The notes beneath the pieces are model-generated. The model had not been told where the DNA came from. It did no database searches and saw only the letters and a list, made by a program, of their open reading frames with translations. From assembly GCA_031289285.1 (NCBI GenBank), contig JAITPT010000141.1:1-6657 (forward strand): DNA of 6,657 nucleotides, given 5' to 3'. The stretch comes from Puniceicoccales bacterium (GTDB lineage: Bacteria > Verrucomicrobiota > Verrucomicrobiia > Opitutales > UBA953). Below, piece after piece: positions 1 through 6,458 of this stretch (its first letter is position 1; every line of letters starts with the position of its first letter). The position numbers were made by a program, and so were the translations under genes.

Positions 1-2
1 CG

Positions 3-86
3 ACCCCCGCCGAGATGCTGGTGGCAGGCGTGTGTCCGCACTCACACGCCCACCCCGTCGCCTCCCCAATTTTAGACCGCAGATAA
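3..86 (+). CDS. possible 3' end of an unrecognised gene (partial)
   Basis: Frame 3 is open from the window edge to a TAA at 84-86 and would give about 27 residues ending in ...ASPILDRR. I do not recognise the peptide. About three quarters of its codons end in G or C, as in the GC-rich gene at the other end of the window, but the other + frames and one - frame are also open over this short stretch, so codon bias does not decide. The stop would lie inside the CGCAGAT repeat block, just before the foldback element. A small inverted repeat, GGCGTGTG (27-34) with CACACGCC (43-50), falls inside it; no T-run follows, so I do not call it a terminator. The stretch may equally be non-coding. Confidence 0.2.
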   Translation, partial: TPAEMLVAGVCPHSHAHPVASPILDRR

Positions 87-102
87 CGCAGAAACCGCAG
101 AT
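76..102 (-). repeat. CGCAGA decamer-type repeat block, left copy
   Basis: Three near-repeats lie next to each other: ACCGCAGAT (76-84), AACGCAGA (85-92) and AACCGCAGAT (93-102). Their reverse complement (ATCTGCGGTT, TCTGCGTT, ATCTGCGGT) is the same family as the block at 462-490, which lies in the opposite orientation. The two blocks therefore flank the foldback element as inverted copies. No function can be read from the sequence. Confidence 0.6.
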
Positions 103-164
103 ATTTTAGGGTACTCCTAAAAATAAATTTTGGGTTGGTGCATCTCCCGTCCCGTAGGGACGAA

Positions 165-194
165 ATGTCGGTAGCACGGGACTTTAGTCCCGTG
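165..194. repeat. GGTAGCACGGG unit with perfect hairpin, left arm
   Basis: CACGGGACTTTAGTCCCGTG (175-194) is a hairpin with a perfect 9-bp stem and a TT loop. It is preceded by ATGTCGGTAG, which recurs inverted at 311-320. The mate in the right arm at 291-310 is CACGGGGTTGAAACCCCGTG, also a 9-bp stem with a 2-nt loop (GA). The two hairpins differ in the inner stem bases, but in both cases the change on one side is matched on the other (ACT/AGT against GTT/AAC), so pairing is kept. Confidence 0.75.
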
Positions 195-213
195 AAAATG
201 CCACCCCCACACC

Positions 214-272
214 CGCGTCCCGTAGGGACGCAACAACCGAAGCAGACACGGGTTGCGTCCCTACGGGACGCG
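214..272. repeat. central inverted repeat with GTCCCGTAGGGAC core
   Basis: Positions 214-234 and 252-272 are exact reverse complements over 21 bp, each containing the palindromic core GCGTCCCGTAGGGACGC or its mate GCGTCCCTACGGGACGC. The 17-nt spacer at 235-251 would be the loop. Each arm can also fold on itself (GCGTCCC/GGGACGC, 7-bp stem), so one long hairpin and two short ones are alternative folds. This is the centre of the 279-bp foldback element. Confidence 0.75.
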
Positions 273-290
273 ACGCGGGGGGATCGCGAA

Positions 291-337
291 CACGGGGTTG
301 AAACCCCGTGCTACCGACATCCCGTCCCTACGGGACG
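291..337. repeat. hairpin pair in the right arm of the foldback
   Basis: CACGGGGTTGAAACCCCGTG (291-310) forms a 9-bp stem with a GA loop. It is followed by CTACCGACAT and then CGTCCCTACGGGACG (323-337), a 6-bp stem with a 3-nt loop. The order and content mirror the left arm (148-194), reversed and complemented. Confidence 0.7.
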
Positions 338-402
338 AAAAGCATCGTTGTTTTCGGACATGCAGATTTATTTTTAGGAGTGCCCTTTAGATTTCCCCTT
401 TC

Positions 403-435
403 CTCTGTGCTCCTCTGTGGCTCTGTGCCTCTGTG
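403..435 (+). repeat. CTCTGTG short-repeat array
   Basis: CTCTGTG occurs four times exactly, at 403-409, 413-419, 421-427 and 429-435, with start-to-start spacings of 10, 8 and 8 bases. The array sits in the spacer downstream of the - strand GH2 gene, and no ORF over it looks real. Similar low-complexity intergenic repeats are, from memory, common in environmental bacterial genomes of this kind; their role is not established. Confidence 0.65.
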
Positions 436-461
436 TGAAACTCCGTCCACCCGCCTTTTTT

Positions 462-490
462 TATCTGCGTCCATCTGCGTCATCTGCGGT
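462..490 (+). repeat. ATCTGCG short-repeat array, right copy
   Basis: Three units, ATCTGCGT (463-470), ATCTGCGT (473-480) and ATCTGCGG (482-489), are spaced 10 and 9 bases apart and preceded by a run of seven T (456-462). This is the same family as the inverted block at 76-102. Read from the - strand, the units follow the GH2 stop codon as CCGCAGAT...CGCAGAT, just as the left copy follows the possible + strand gene end. Confidence 0.65.
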
Positions 491-522
491 TCCTCACATC
501 CCACCTCTGCCGTATTTAGGAT

Positions 523-552
523 TATTCGTGTCTATTCGTGTTCATCCGTGGT
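523..552 (+). repeat. ATTCGTG short-repeat array
   Basis: Three units, ATTCGTGT (524-531), ATTCGTGT (534-541) and ATCCGTGG (544-551), repeat with a 10-base period and end in the GGTTTC tail. It is a third, distinct repeat family in the same spacer, starting about 36 bases past the GH2 stop codon. A 10-base period is close to one helical turn, which would suit protein binding on one DNA face, but that is speculation. Confidence 0.65.
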
Positions 553-587
553 TTCTAAATCGTTATTTTTATTCACTCTTCTTCTTA

Positions 588-3500
588 TTACTTTTTCGAG
601 CGTGGGGCGAGGATAAGGGTTAGTGAACCGGTGTTTGGCGAGGGGCGGAGGTTTTTGCTGTAGTTGCCCCAGCCGATTTCTGGGTAGTCCCAGCGAGAGT
701 TCACGTGGAGAATGAGTTGCTCGTCGGAACGACGGCTTAAACGACAAGCGAGCGAGGCATCAGGGGAAACAACTGCCAAGCCAACGTGATCATTGTCAGT
801 GCGTCCCAGCTGGTAATACCAGATATTTTCTTTCATTCCTTTTGCGGTATTGCTTAGCGGGTTCTTACTGTTCGCGCCAGCGTTTGCCCAATAATAATAA
901 TTGTAGGCGTCGTCTTGCCATGATGTTTTTGGCCTTTCGCCGTAGGGTGGCTTTTCGACTTTTTTCAGAGAGGCATGTCCAAGATTGCCTGCAAAGTTAG
1001 AGGTGCGGGAGCGAGGATAAGTGCTCCAATAGGAGTTTCGTTTCCATGTCACCGCTGTTGCCCAATCAGAGAGATAAAACTTCAAACCACTTTCACGGAG
1101 TTTCCCTCTCTGCTCTCCTGATGTTTGAAAATCAAAAACCAACTTTCCCGACGGGAAAACACTTATTTTGATTTTCGCTTCGAGTTTGCCGTAAGTGCCT
1201 TCGAGGTTGACTTCTGCGACGCCGTCTTTCCACGCCCACGCAAAAGATTTTTTCTTCCATTGGCTGTCGTTGCTCACGTGATTTCCTCCGATGTCCAAGT
1301 TTAGGAAAGGGCCATTTTCGATAACAACTTCTTTACCAGCAAGAACTTTGCCGAGCAAGCCAGTCTTTTTGTCAAAAGGCACTTCAAATACTTCGCCTTT
1401 GAAGACAACTTTATCGGCGTCTTCTGTCACTTGCAAGGGCGCGGTGGCGCGAGTTTCTGGGAGCGTAATTTTTTGCTTGCCGATGATGATTTTTTCTCCG
1501 TCAACTCGCAAACCATTTTTGGTGCGGAAAGATATGACGATTTCTTGTCCTTCTTTCCAGTTCTTGGCGGGGAGAGTTATCACGCCTTTTTCATGCGGCG
1601 CGACGGAAGGCGCCTCCACGGAAAATCGTTCAAGATTTCCTTCTTTTCGTATATCTGATGCGTAATATATGCAAGCAATTTTCAATTCATTCAAGTTTGT
1701 GTGGTCGAAACGATTTTCCACGGGTATTTTTATTTCTTCTCCGGCGCGGAAATCTGTTATTGTTGTTTTTGCCAAGCGGACGGGGGAGTATGCTTTTTTT
1801 GTTGACCAGAACTCTGGTTTTTTGCGACGCCAGACGTCAACTATTCCCCATTCGCCGTAGCCTGTGCAATTGCCGAGGATGTTTCTTGGTTTTTGGCTTT
1901 GGCCAAGACCTAACCACCACGATTTTCCTTCTTTGGGGACGGGTAGCATAAAGGTGTCGTCAACGAAGCCCCAAATGGCACCGCCCAATGCGCCGGGCGA
2001 GGCGAAGACGCCTTTCCACATTTTATCTAAGGATTGTCCCCAGAACTCGCGGATATTGGGGTCGTGTTGCAGGGTTGAGTAGGTGTAGCAGGCGGGGTGT
2101 GCCCACTCGTCGGAGACGACGGGAATGCCGTAACCTTGGAAGTTTTTAATACGCAGGCCGTATTGTCCGCCGTTGCCGTTGATGTCGGGATAGTGTATGC
2201 TTAGGATGTCGTAGATTTTATTTTTTGCGGGGCTTTGTCCGGGGTAGCTAAAAATAACAGGGCGGGTGGTGTCCACGGATTTTAGCCAGTCGTAACAGGC
2301 TTGGAAGTTGGAGCCGTAAGCACTTTCGTTTCCGAGCGACCACAGTGCCACAGAGGCGTGTCCGCGAAATGTTTTTATCATTGCTTGAAATTGCAAAAGA
2401 TAGCGTTCTCTGAACTCTGGTTTATTTTGGGAATTGCCCTCGCTTTTGTAGTGCGAGGGGCGGTGTGTGCTAACAAAACAAACAGCGGATTCGCATTCGA
2501 CGTAGATGCCGTATTCGTCGCAAGCCTCCACAAATGCCTCTGTGGGTGGATAATGCGATGTCCTGACGTAATTCATATTCGCTTCTTTGAACAGTTTGGC
2601 GTCGAGTCTATCAAATTCGGGAGTTGTCGAGCGGCCAAACTGTGGGTGGACGTCGTGGCGGTCGGCACCGCGCCATTTAACGGGTTTCCCGTTGACCAAT
2701 AGTTTCTCTTTGCTGACTTTTATTTCGCGAAAACCGACTTTTTTAACAAAGTGGCTTATCGTTTTATTTCCTTTTTTTAGTGTGACGGTTAGCCCGTATA
2801 GATTGGGGTGTTCGGCGTCCCATTTCAAAGGGTCTTTTACGAGGAGAATGTCTTCGCGGGCACCTTTTTTGTCGGGGGTTAGCGGGAAGACGTTTCGGGT
2901 GAGGGGCACTTCTTTGCCGTCGGGGCTTGTGAGTTTGTATTCTACTGTGGAGTCGGGGGTGGGGTTTGCGAGGGCGTATTTTATTTTTAGCACGGCGTCT
3001 TTATATTGGGAGTCGAGTTGTATCTCTGTATAGAAGTCGTAGAGGTGTGTTTGCGGAAGTGCGAACAGGCGGACATCGCGCAAAATGCCGCCGATGGGGT
3101 GGTGCGCGTAGCCAGAGGCGTAAGAGATTTCGTCGGCGCGGTCGGTCACTTCAAGGAAGATTTCATTTTTTTCGCCGAGTTTGACGTGTTGTGTGATGTC
3201 GGTCTCCCAGCGGGTAAAGCCGCCGTGGTGTTCGCGCAGGAAGGTGCCGTTCACCGAGAGGCGGGCGTGGCTATACACGCCGTCGAAGCGGAGAAAAACG
3301 CGCTTGCCCGCGTAGTCGGCGGGGATGGTGACGGTGGTTTTATAGCGGTAGGGTTTGTTGTGCTCGATGGCAAAACCCTGCATGGCAGTTTCGCTCGGCA
3401 CACGGATGTCTGCCCATTTACCGTCGGGGGCAAATTGGAATTGCCATGTGCCGATTAGGGGGACGATGGGCTGCTGGACGCCCGCGACGGTGGCAGGGAG

Positions 3501-3656
3501 GACGTAGGCGTTTTCCTCGGTCGGGGCGGAGAGCGCTGGCGGCGGCGTGGGTGTTTGGGCGTCGGCAAGCGGCGCAGCAAGAGGCGCGAGGGCGCAGAGC
3601 AGGGCTGCGAGTCCGCGCACGAGACGAGAGTGTGGGCGTGGGTGTGGTTTAGACAT
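588..3656 (-). CDS. exported beta-galactosidase-like glycoside hydrolase, family GH2
   Basis: A 1022-aa retaining glycosidase, most like LacZ-type beta-galactosidases; the substrate is unproven and may be a galactoside or another beta-glycoside in a polysaccharide. I start it at the ATG at 3654-3656 because a good signal peptide follows at once: MSKPHPRPHSRLVRG, a hydrophobic stretch (residues 16-30), then cleavage after ADA near residue 33. Order: sugar-binding jelly-roll domain (about 60-205), Ig-like domain (205-312), TIM barrel (315-620), a beta domain (620-735), and a LacZ domain-5-like C-terminal part (745-1018, starting VPFDKKTGLLGK). RHDVHP (333-338) and VRTSHYP (364-370) match LacZ active-site histidine segments. 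The acid/base is E444 in LWSLGNES; the nucleophile is E517 in VVSDEWAH. No Shine-Dalgarno is visible; the upstream sequence is pyrimidine-rich. Stop TAA is at 588-590. Most of the gene is less GC-rich than its neighbour. Export suggests periplasmic or secreted glycan degradation. Family is sure; specificity is not. Confidence 0.93.
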   Translation of the reverse strand: MSKPHPRPHSRLVRGLAALLCALAPLAAPLADAQTPTPPPALSAPTEENAYVLPATVAGVQQPIVPLIGTWQFQFAPDGKWADIRVPSETAMQGFAIEHNKPYRYKTTVTIPADYAGKRVFLRFDGVYSHARLSVNGTFLREHHGGFTRWETDITQHVKLGEKNEIFLEVTDRADEISYASGYAHHPIGGILRDVRLFALPQTHLYDFYTEIQLDSQYKDAVLKIKYALANPTPDSTVEYKLTSPDGKEVPLTRNVFPLTPDKKGAREDILLVKDPLKWDAEHPNLYGLTVTLKKGNKTISHFVKKVGFREIKVSKEKLLVNGKPVKWRGADRHDVHPQFGRSTTPEFDRLDAKLFKEANMNYVRTSHYPPTEAFVEACDEYGIYVECESAVCFVSTHRPSHYKSEGNSQNKPEFRERYLLQFQAMIKTFRGHASVALWSLGNESAYGSNFQACYDWLKSVDTTRPVIFSYPGQSPAKNKIYDILSIHYPDINGNGGQYGLRIKNFQGYGIPVVSDEWAHPACYTYSTLQHDPNIREFWGQSLDKMWKGVFASPGALGGAIWGFVDDTFMLPVPKEGKSWWLGLGQSQKPRNILGNCTGYGEWGIVDVWRRKKPEFWSTKKAYSPVRLAKTTITDFRAGEEIKIPVENRFDHTNLNELKIACIYYASDIRKEGNLERFSVEAPSVAPHEKGVITLPAKNWKEGQEIVISFRTKNGLRVDGEKIIIGKQKITLPETRATAPLQVTEDADKVVFKGEVFEVPFDKKTGLLGKVLAGKEVVIENGPFLNLDIGGNHVSNDSQWKKKSFAWAWKDGVAEVNLEGTYGKLEAKIKISVFPSGKLVFDFQTSGEQRGKLRESGLKFYLSDWATAVTWKRNSYWSTYPRSRTSNFAGNLGHASLKKVEKPPYGERPKTSWQDDAYNYYYWANAGANSKNPLSNTAKGMKENIWYYQLGRTDNDHVGLAVVSPDASLACRLSRRSDEQLILHVNSRWDYPEIGWGNYSKNLRPSPNTGSLTLILAPRSKK

Positions 3657-3836
3657 AGAGCGCGTGGAGACAGGGGAGGGCGGGGAAGGTTCCCCAAAAC
3701 GCGGCGTGAACGCCGCGCACAGAACTGGATAGCGCGGCACTGCGGGCACTGCGGGCGCGGGCGTCGGCACAATGGCGGCGGGGCGGATGGCGCGGCGGGG
3801 CAACATCTCTGCGGCACGCCTGTCCTTGCGCGCACC
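3657..3836. promoter_or_regulatory. divergent intergenic region with two palindromes
   Basis: These 180 bp separate the two divergent start codons and must hold the promoters of both genes unless either is read from further away. I see no convincing -35/-10 pair and no Shine-Dalgarno before either ATG. Two perfect inverted repeats stand almost next to each other: GGGGAAGGTTCCCC (3682-3695) and CGCGGCGTGAACGCCGCG (3700-3717; 7-bp stem, TGAA loop). A 9-bp direct repeat, GGCACTGCG, occurs twice in tandem (3736-3744 and 3745-3753). The palindromes could be operators or a leader hairpin of the GH2 transcript, since they lie 26-61 bases upstream of its start codon. High GC keeps frames open through here on both strands, which lengthens both ORFs artificially. 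Confidence 0.45.
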
Positions 3837-6389
3837 ATGAAAAAACTTTTTCTTGCACTCATTCTTATTCCCCTCGCGCTTTTGCTTACCTTACTCGTGC
3901 TTGTTTTTTGCAGCCCTTCCGCGTCCGCCGCTACACCCGCTACACCCGCGCCCGCCGTTGCCCGCTCCGCGCCCGTTGCCCGTCGCGAGTCAAACTTGCT
4001 CGCCGAGTTTCGTGCGGGGGCCGACGCCCCGATGCGCGGCGTCAAGCAAATCGTTTTCGCAGTTCGCGCCGACGGCACAGACCCGCACTGGTATGCGAAC
4101 TTCGGCTACTACGCGGACAACGCCGCCCGCCGCCCCGCGCCGCACAACGGCGGGAAACTCTGTCTGCTCGACCTCGACACTCGTCGTCTGCGTGTCCTCC
4201 TCGACGACCCCGCCGGCGCGGTGCGCGACCCGCAAGTCTCCTACGATGCCTCAAAAATCCTTTTCTCCTATCGGCGCGGCGGCAGCACGAGTTACCACCT
4301 TTACGAAATCGCTTCCGACGGCACCGCGTTGCGCCAGCTCACCGACGGCGACTGCGACGACATCGAGCCGACTTACACGGGCGACGGCAAAATCATCTTT
4401 GTTTCCACTCGTGCCAAACGCTGGGTGCAGTGCTGGCTAACGCCTGTCGCCACGCTCCACGGCTGCGACGCCGACGGCAAAAACATCCGTCCCCTCTCTG
4501 GCAACGTCGAGCACGACAACACCCCTTGGCCGCTCCCCGACGGCAAAATCCTCTACACGCGCTGGGAGTATGTTGACCGCTCGCAAGTCCACTACCACCA
4601 CCTCTGGACGATGCACCCCGACGGCACACAACAGATGGTCTATTACGGAAACATGCGTCCGGGCATTGTTTTCATTGACGCCAAACCCATCCCGCGCTCC
4701 GACAAAGTGGTCGCCGTATTTTCCCCCGGCCACGGGCGCGCGGAGCACGCTGGCCCCGTCGGCGTGATTGACCCGCGCTTCGGCCCCGACGCGCAAGAGG
4801 CGTCGCGGAGCATCACTCGCGGCGGCAATTATCGCGACCCGTGGGCGTTTTCGGAAAACGCATTTATGGCGATACGCGGCGGCGCTCGCATCGTGCTCTT
4901 CGACGCCAATGGGCGCGAGCAGACGCTCTGGCAGCTTCCCGCCAAATGGGAGGCACTGCGTCTGCGTGTGCAAGAGCCGCGCCCGCTCGTCCATCGCGAG
5001 CCGGAGCGGAAGATGCCTGCGAACACAGATTTTTCCAAAATCAACGGGCGGCTTATCCTCACCGACGTCTATGAGGGGCGCAACATGGCGGGCGTCAAAC
5101 GCGGCGAAATCAAGAAGCTGCTCATCCTCGAGACGCTGCCCCAGCCCATCCATTTTTCCGGCGGCATGGAGCCAATCTCGGCTGGCGGCACGTTCACGCT
5201 GGAACGTCTCGTGGGCACCGTGCCCGTCGAGCCTGACGGCTCCGCGCACTTCGAGCTGCCCGCGTTGCGCGCCTTCTTTTTCGTCGCGCTGGATAAAGAC
5301 GACCGCTCCGTGAAACGTATGCAATCGTTCCTCTCGCTCATGCCCGGCGAGGTCAACTCCTGCATCGGTTGCCACGAAGAACGCACCGCTGCGCCGAGCC
5401 GCCGCATCATCCCCTCCGCCTTGAAACGCCCGCCCAGCCCCATCACGCCCGTCGCCGATTACAAGGGCATTGACGCCTTCGGCAACCGCCTCGCCCAGCC
5501 CACGGGCTACCCCGACGTCATAGATTTTCCGCGTGACATCCAGCCCATCCTCGACCGCCACTGTGTCTCTTGCCACAACGCGCAAAAACGCGAGGGCGGC
5601 ATCAATCTCACGGGGCACCGCACACCGATTTACAGCCTCAGCTACTACACGATTACGACGCGCGGCCTCGTCGCCGACGGGCGCAATTTGCCGAAGAGCA
5701 ATTACCCGCCGCGCACGCTCGGCAGCAGCGCGAGCCGCATCTTGCGTCTCGCCGACGGTTCGCACGGCAACACAAAACTCACGCCCCGCGAGCAACGGCT
5801 TTTGTGGCTGTGGGTGGAAAGCGGCGCGGCTTATCCGGGCACTTACGCCAGCGTCGGTAGCGGCATGTTGGGCGGCTACAGGCAGAACCGCCAGTATCAC
5901 CCCTACGCCGTTTGGCCGGAGACGCGGGCGATGGAAAAGGTGCTCTACGAAAATTGCACCAGCTGCCACAACTCCCGCAAAATCGCCATCCCGCTGAACC
6001 CCCTGCACGACGGCAGCGCACGGCTTTCGCGCATGATGGTCTATGATTTGAGCGTCCCCGCCGACTCCGCCATGCTGCTCGGTCCGCTGGCAAAAAGCGC
6101 AGGCGGCTACGAGAGTTGCGGCAGGGCCATCCTCACCGGCAAAGACGACCCGCGCTACAAAACGATTTTGGCGGGCATTGAACGTGCCAAGCGGCACCTG
6201 GACTCCATCAAACGTTTCGACATGCCGGGCTTCGCGCCGCTGCCGCAATACGTGCGCGAGTTGAAAAAATACGGAGTGCTGCCGCAGTCGCACGACCCGA
6301 AAACCCCCGTGGATGTCTACGCCCTCGACCAACAATACTGGCGCTCCCTCTGGCACGTCCCCGCGAAGGGCAACGTCGTTTCGCGGTGA
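3837..6389 (+). CDS. HzsA-related exported beta-propeller protein with three haem c sites
   Basis: An 850-aa protein related to the alpha subunit of hydrazine synthase, probably a periplasmic or membrane-anchored redox protein; its reaction is unknown. The start is the ATG at 3837, as it gives MKKLFLALIL, a 21-residue hydrophobic core and an ASA|A cleavage site near residue 31. The cysteine at 25 follows F, so it is not a lipobox. Residues 70-380 are a TolB/PD40-type propeller with repeated blades such as DPQVSYDASKILFSYRR (131-147), IEPTYTGDGKIIFVSTR (176-192) and NTPWPLPDGKILYTRW (228-243). Residues 400-515 match the HzsA middle domain and end in CIGCH (509-513). Next come IQPILDRHCVSCH (568-580), like planctomycete-type cytochrome c, and CTSCH (707-711). 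Hydrazine synthase alpha, as I recall, has a propeller and two haems, so the third site is notable. No partner hydrazine synthase subunit is nearby. No Shine-Dalgarno is visible. GC is clearly higher than in the divergent GH2 gene. Confidence 0.88.
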   Translation: MKKLFLALILIPLALLLTLLVLVFCSPSASAATPATPAPAVARSAPVARRESNLLAEFRAGADAPMRGVKQIVFAVRADGTDPHWYANFGYYADNAARRPAPHNGGKLCLLDLDTRRLRVLLDDPAGAVRDPQVSYDASKILFSYRRGGSTSYHLYEIASDGTALRQLTDGDCDDIEPTYTGDGKIIFVSTRAKRWVQCWLTPVATLHGCDADGKNIRPLSGNVEHDNTPWPLPDGKILYTRWEYVDRSQVHYHHLWTMHPDGTQQMVYYGNMRPGIVFIDAKPIPRSDKVVAVFSPGHGRAEHAGPVGVIDPRFGPDAQEASRSITRGGNYRDPWAFSENAFMAIRGGARIVLFDANGREQTLWQLPAKWEALRLRVQEPRPLVHREPERKMPANTDFSKINGRLILTDVYEGRNMAGVKRGEIKKLLILETLPQPIHFSGGMEPISAGGTFTLERLVGTVPVEPDGSAHFELPALRAFFFVALDKDDRSVKRMQSFLSLMPGEVNSCIGCHEERTAAPSRRIIPSALKRPPSPITPVADYKGIDAFGNRLAQPTGYPDVIDFPRDIQPILDRHCVSCHNAQKREGGINLTGHRTPIYSLSYYTITTRGLVADGRNLPKSNYPPRTLGSSASRILRLADGSHGNTKLTPREQRLLWLWVESGAAYPGTYASVGSGMLGGYRQNRQYHPYAVWPETRAMEKVLYENCTSCHNSRKIAIPLNPLHDGSARLSRMMVYDLSVPADSAMLLGPLAKSAGGYESCGRAILTGKDDPRYKTILAGIERAKRHLDSIKRFDMPGFAPLPQYVRELKKYGVLPQSHDPKTPVDVYALDQQYWRSLWHVPAKGNVVSR

Positions 6390-6458
6390 AAAATCGGTCT
6401 GGGCAGGAGGCGGGCGGCGGCGGAGGACGCGGCGCGGCGAGGGTGGTCATTGCATCTA

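Larger units (their letters stand above)
108..386. repeat. 279-bp nested foldback (inverted-repeat) element, possibly MITE-like
   Basis: The ends are near-perfect 21-bp inverted repeats. The left arm (108-128, starting AGGGTACTCC) matches the reverse complement of the right arm (366-386, ending GGAGTGCCCT) at 20 of 21 positions; the mismatch is 113 against 382. Inside are further inverted pairs: 165-180 (ATGTCGGTAGCACGGG) with 305-320, exact over 16 bp; CGTCCCGTAGGGACG (148-162) with CGTCCCTACGGGACG (323-337); and a perfect 21-bp pair, 214-234 with 252-272, around a 17-nt loop. The arms also contain local hairpins. No convincing target-site duplication flanks the ends and no transposase gene lies inside. 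It could be a non-autonomous mobile element, a composite of REP-like palindromes, or a structured RNA or terminator region between converging genes. The symmetry is plain; the function is unknown. Confidence 0.8.

Noticed and set aside
27..50. Stem GGCGTGTG/CACACGCC as a terminator
   Set aside because: The stem is only 8 bp with an 8-nt loop and no following T-run, and it lies inside a possible coding end.
108..386. CRISPR array
   Set aside because: Repeats are inverted and of different sizes, with no direct repeats of constant length separated by unique spacers and no cas gene.
135..623. Small + strand open frames across the repeat region
   Set aside because: They run through hairpins and short-repeat arrays, and the peptides simply restate the repeats. 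No coding signature or plausible ribosome binding site is seen.
3657..3806. 50-residue N-terminal extension of the GH2 enzyme from an upstream ATG
   Set aside because: It would bury the signal peptide that begins at the 3656 ATG and consists of Pro/Ala/Arg-rich sequence crossing the palindromes.
3555..3836. Upstream in-frame extension of the HzsA-related protein
   Set aside because: It would overlap the divergent GH2 start and bury the signal peptide at MKKLFLALIL inside the protein. The extension is arginine-rich low-complexity sequence expected from GC-rich DNA.
4437..6356. Long 639-codon open frame on the - strand opposite the HzsA-related gene
   Set aside because: It lies wholly antisense to a gene with clear haem motifs and propeller repeats. 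High GC depletes stop codons in the opposite frame, and its translation shows no recognisable domain or signal peptide.
3837..6389. True hydrazine synthase subunit (hzsA) of an anammox bacterium
   Set aside because: No HzsB/HzsC-like partner is adjacent, there is an extra CXXCH site, and the neighbour is a glycosidase. Relatives of HzsA occur widely outside anammox organisms.
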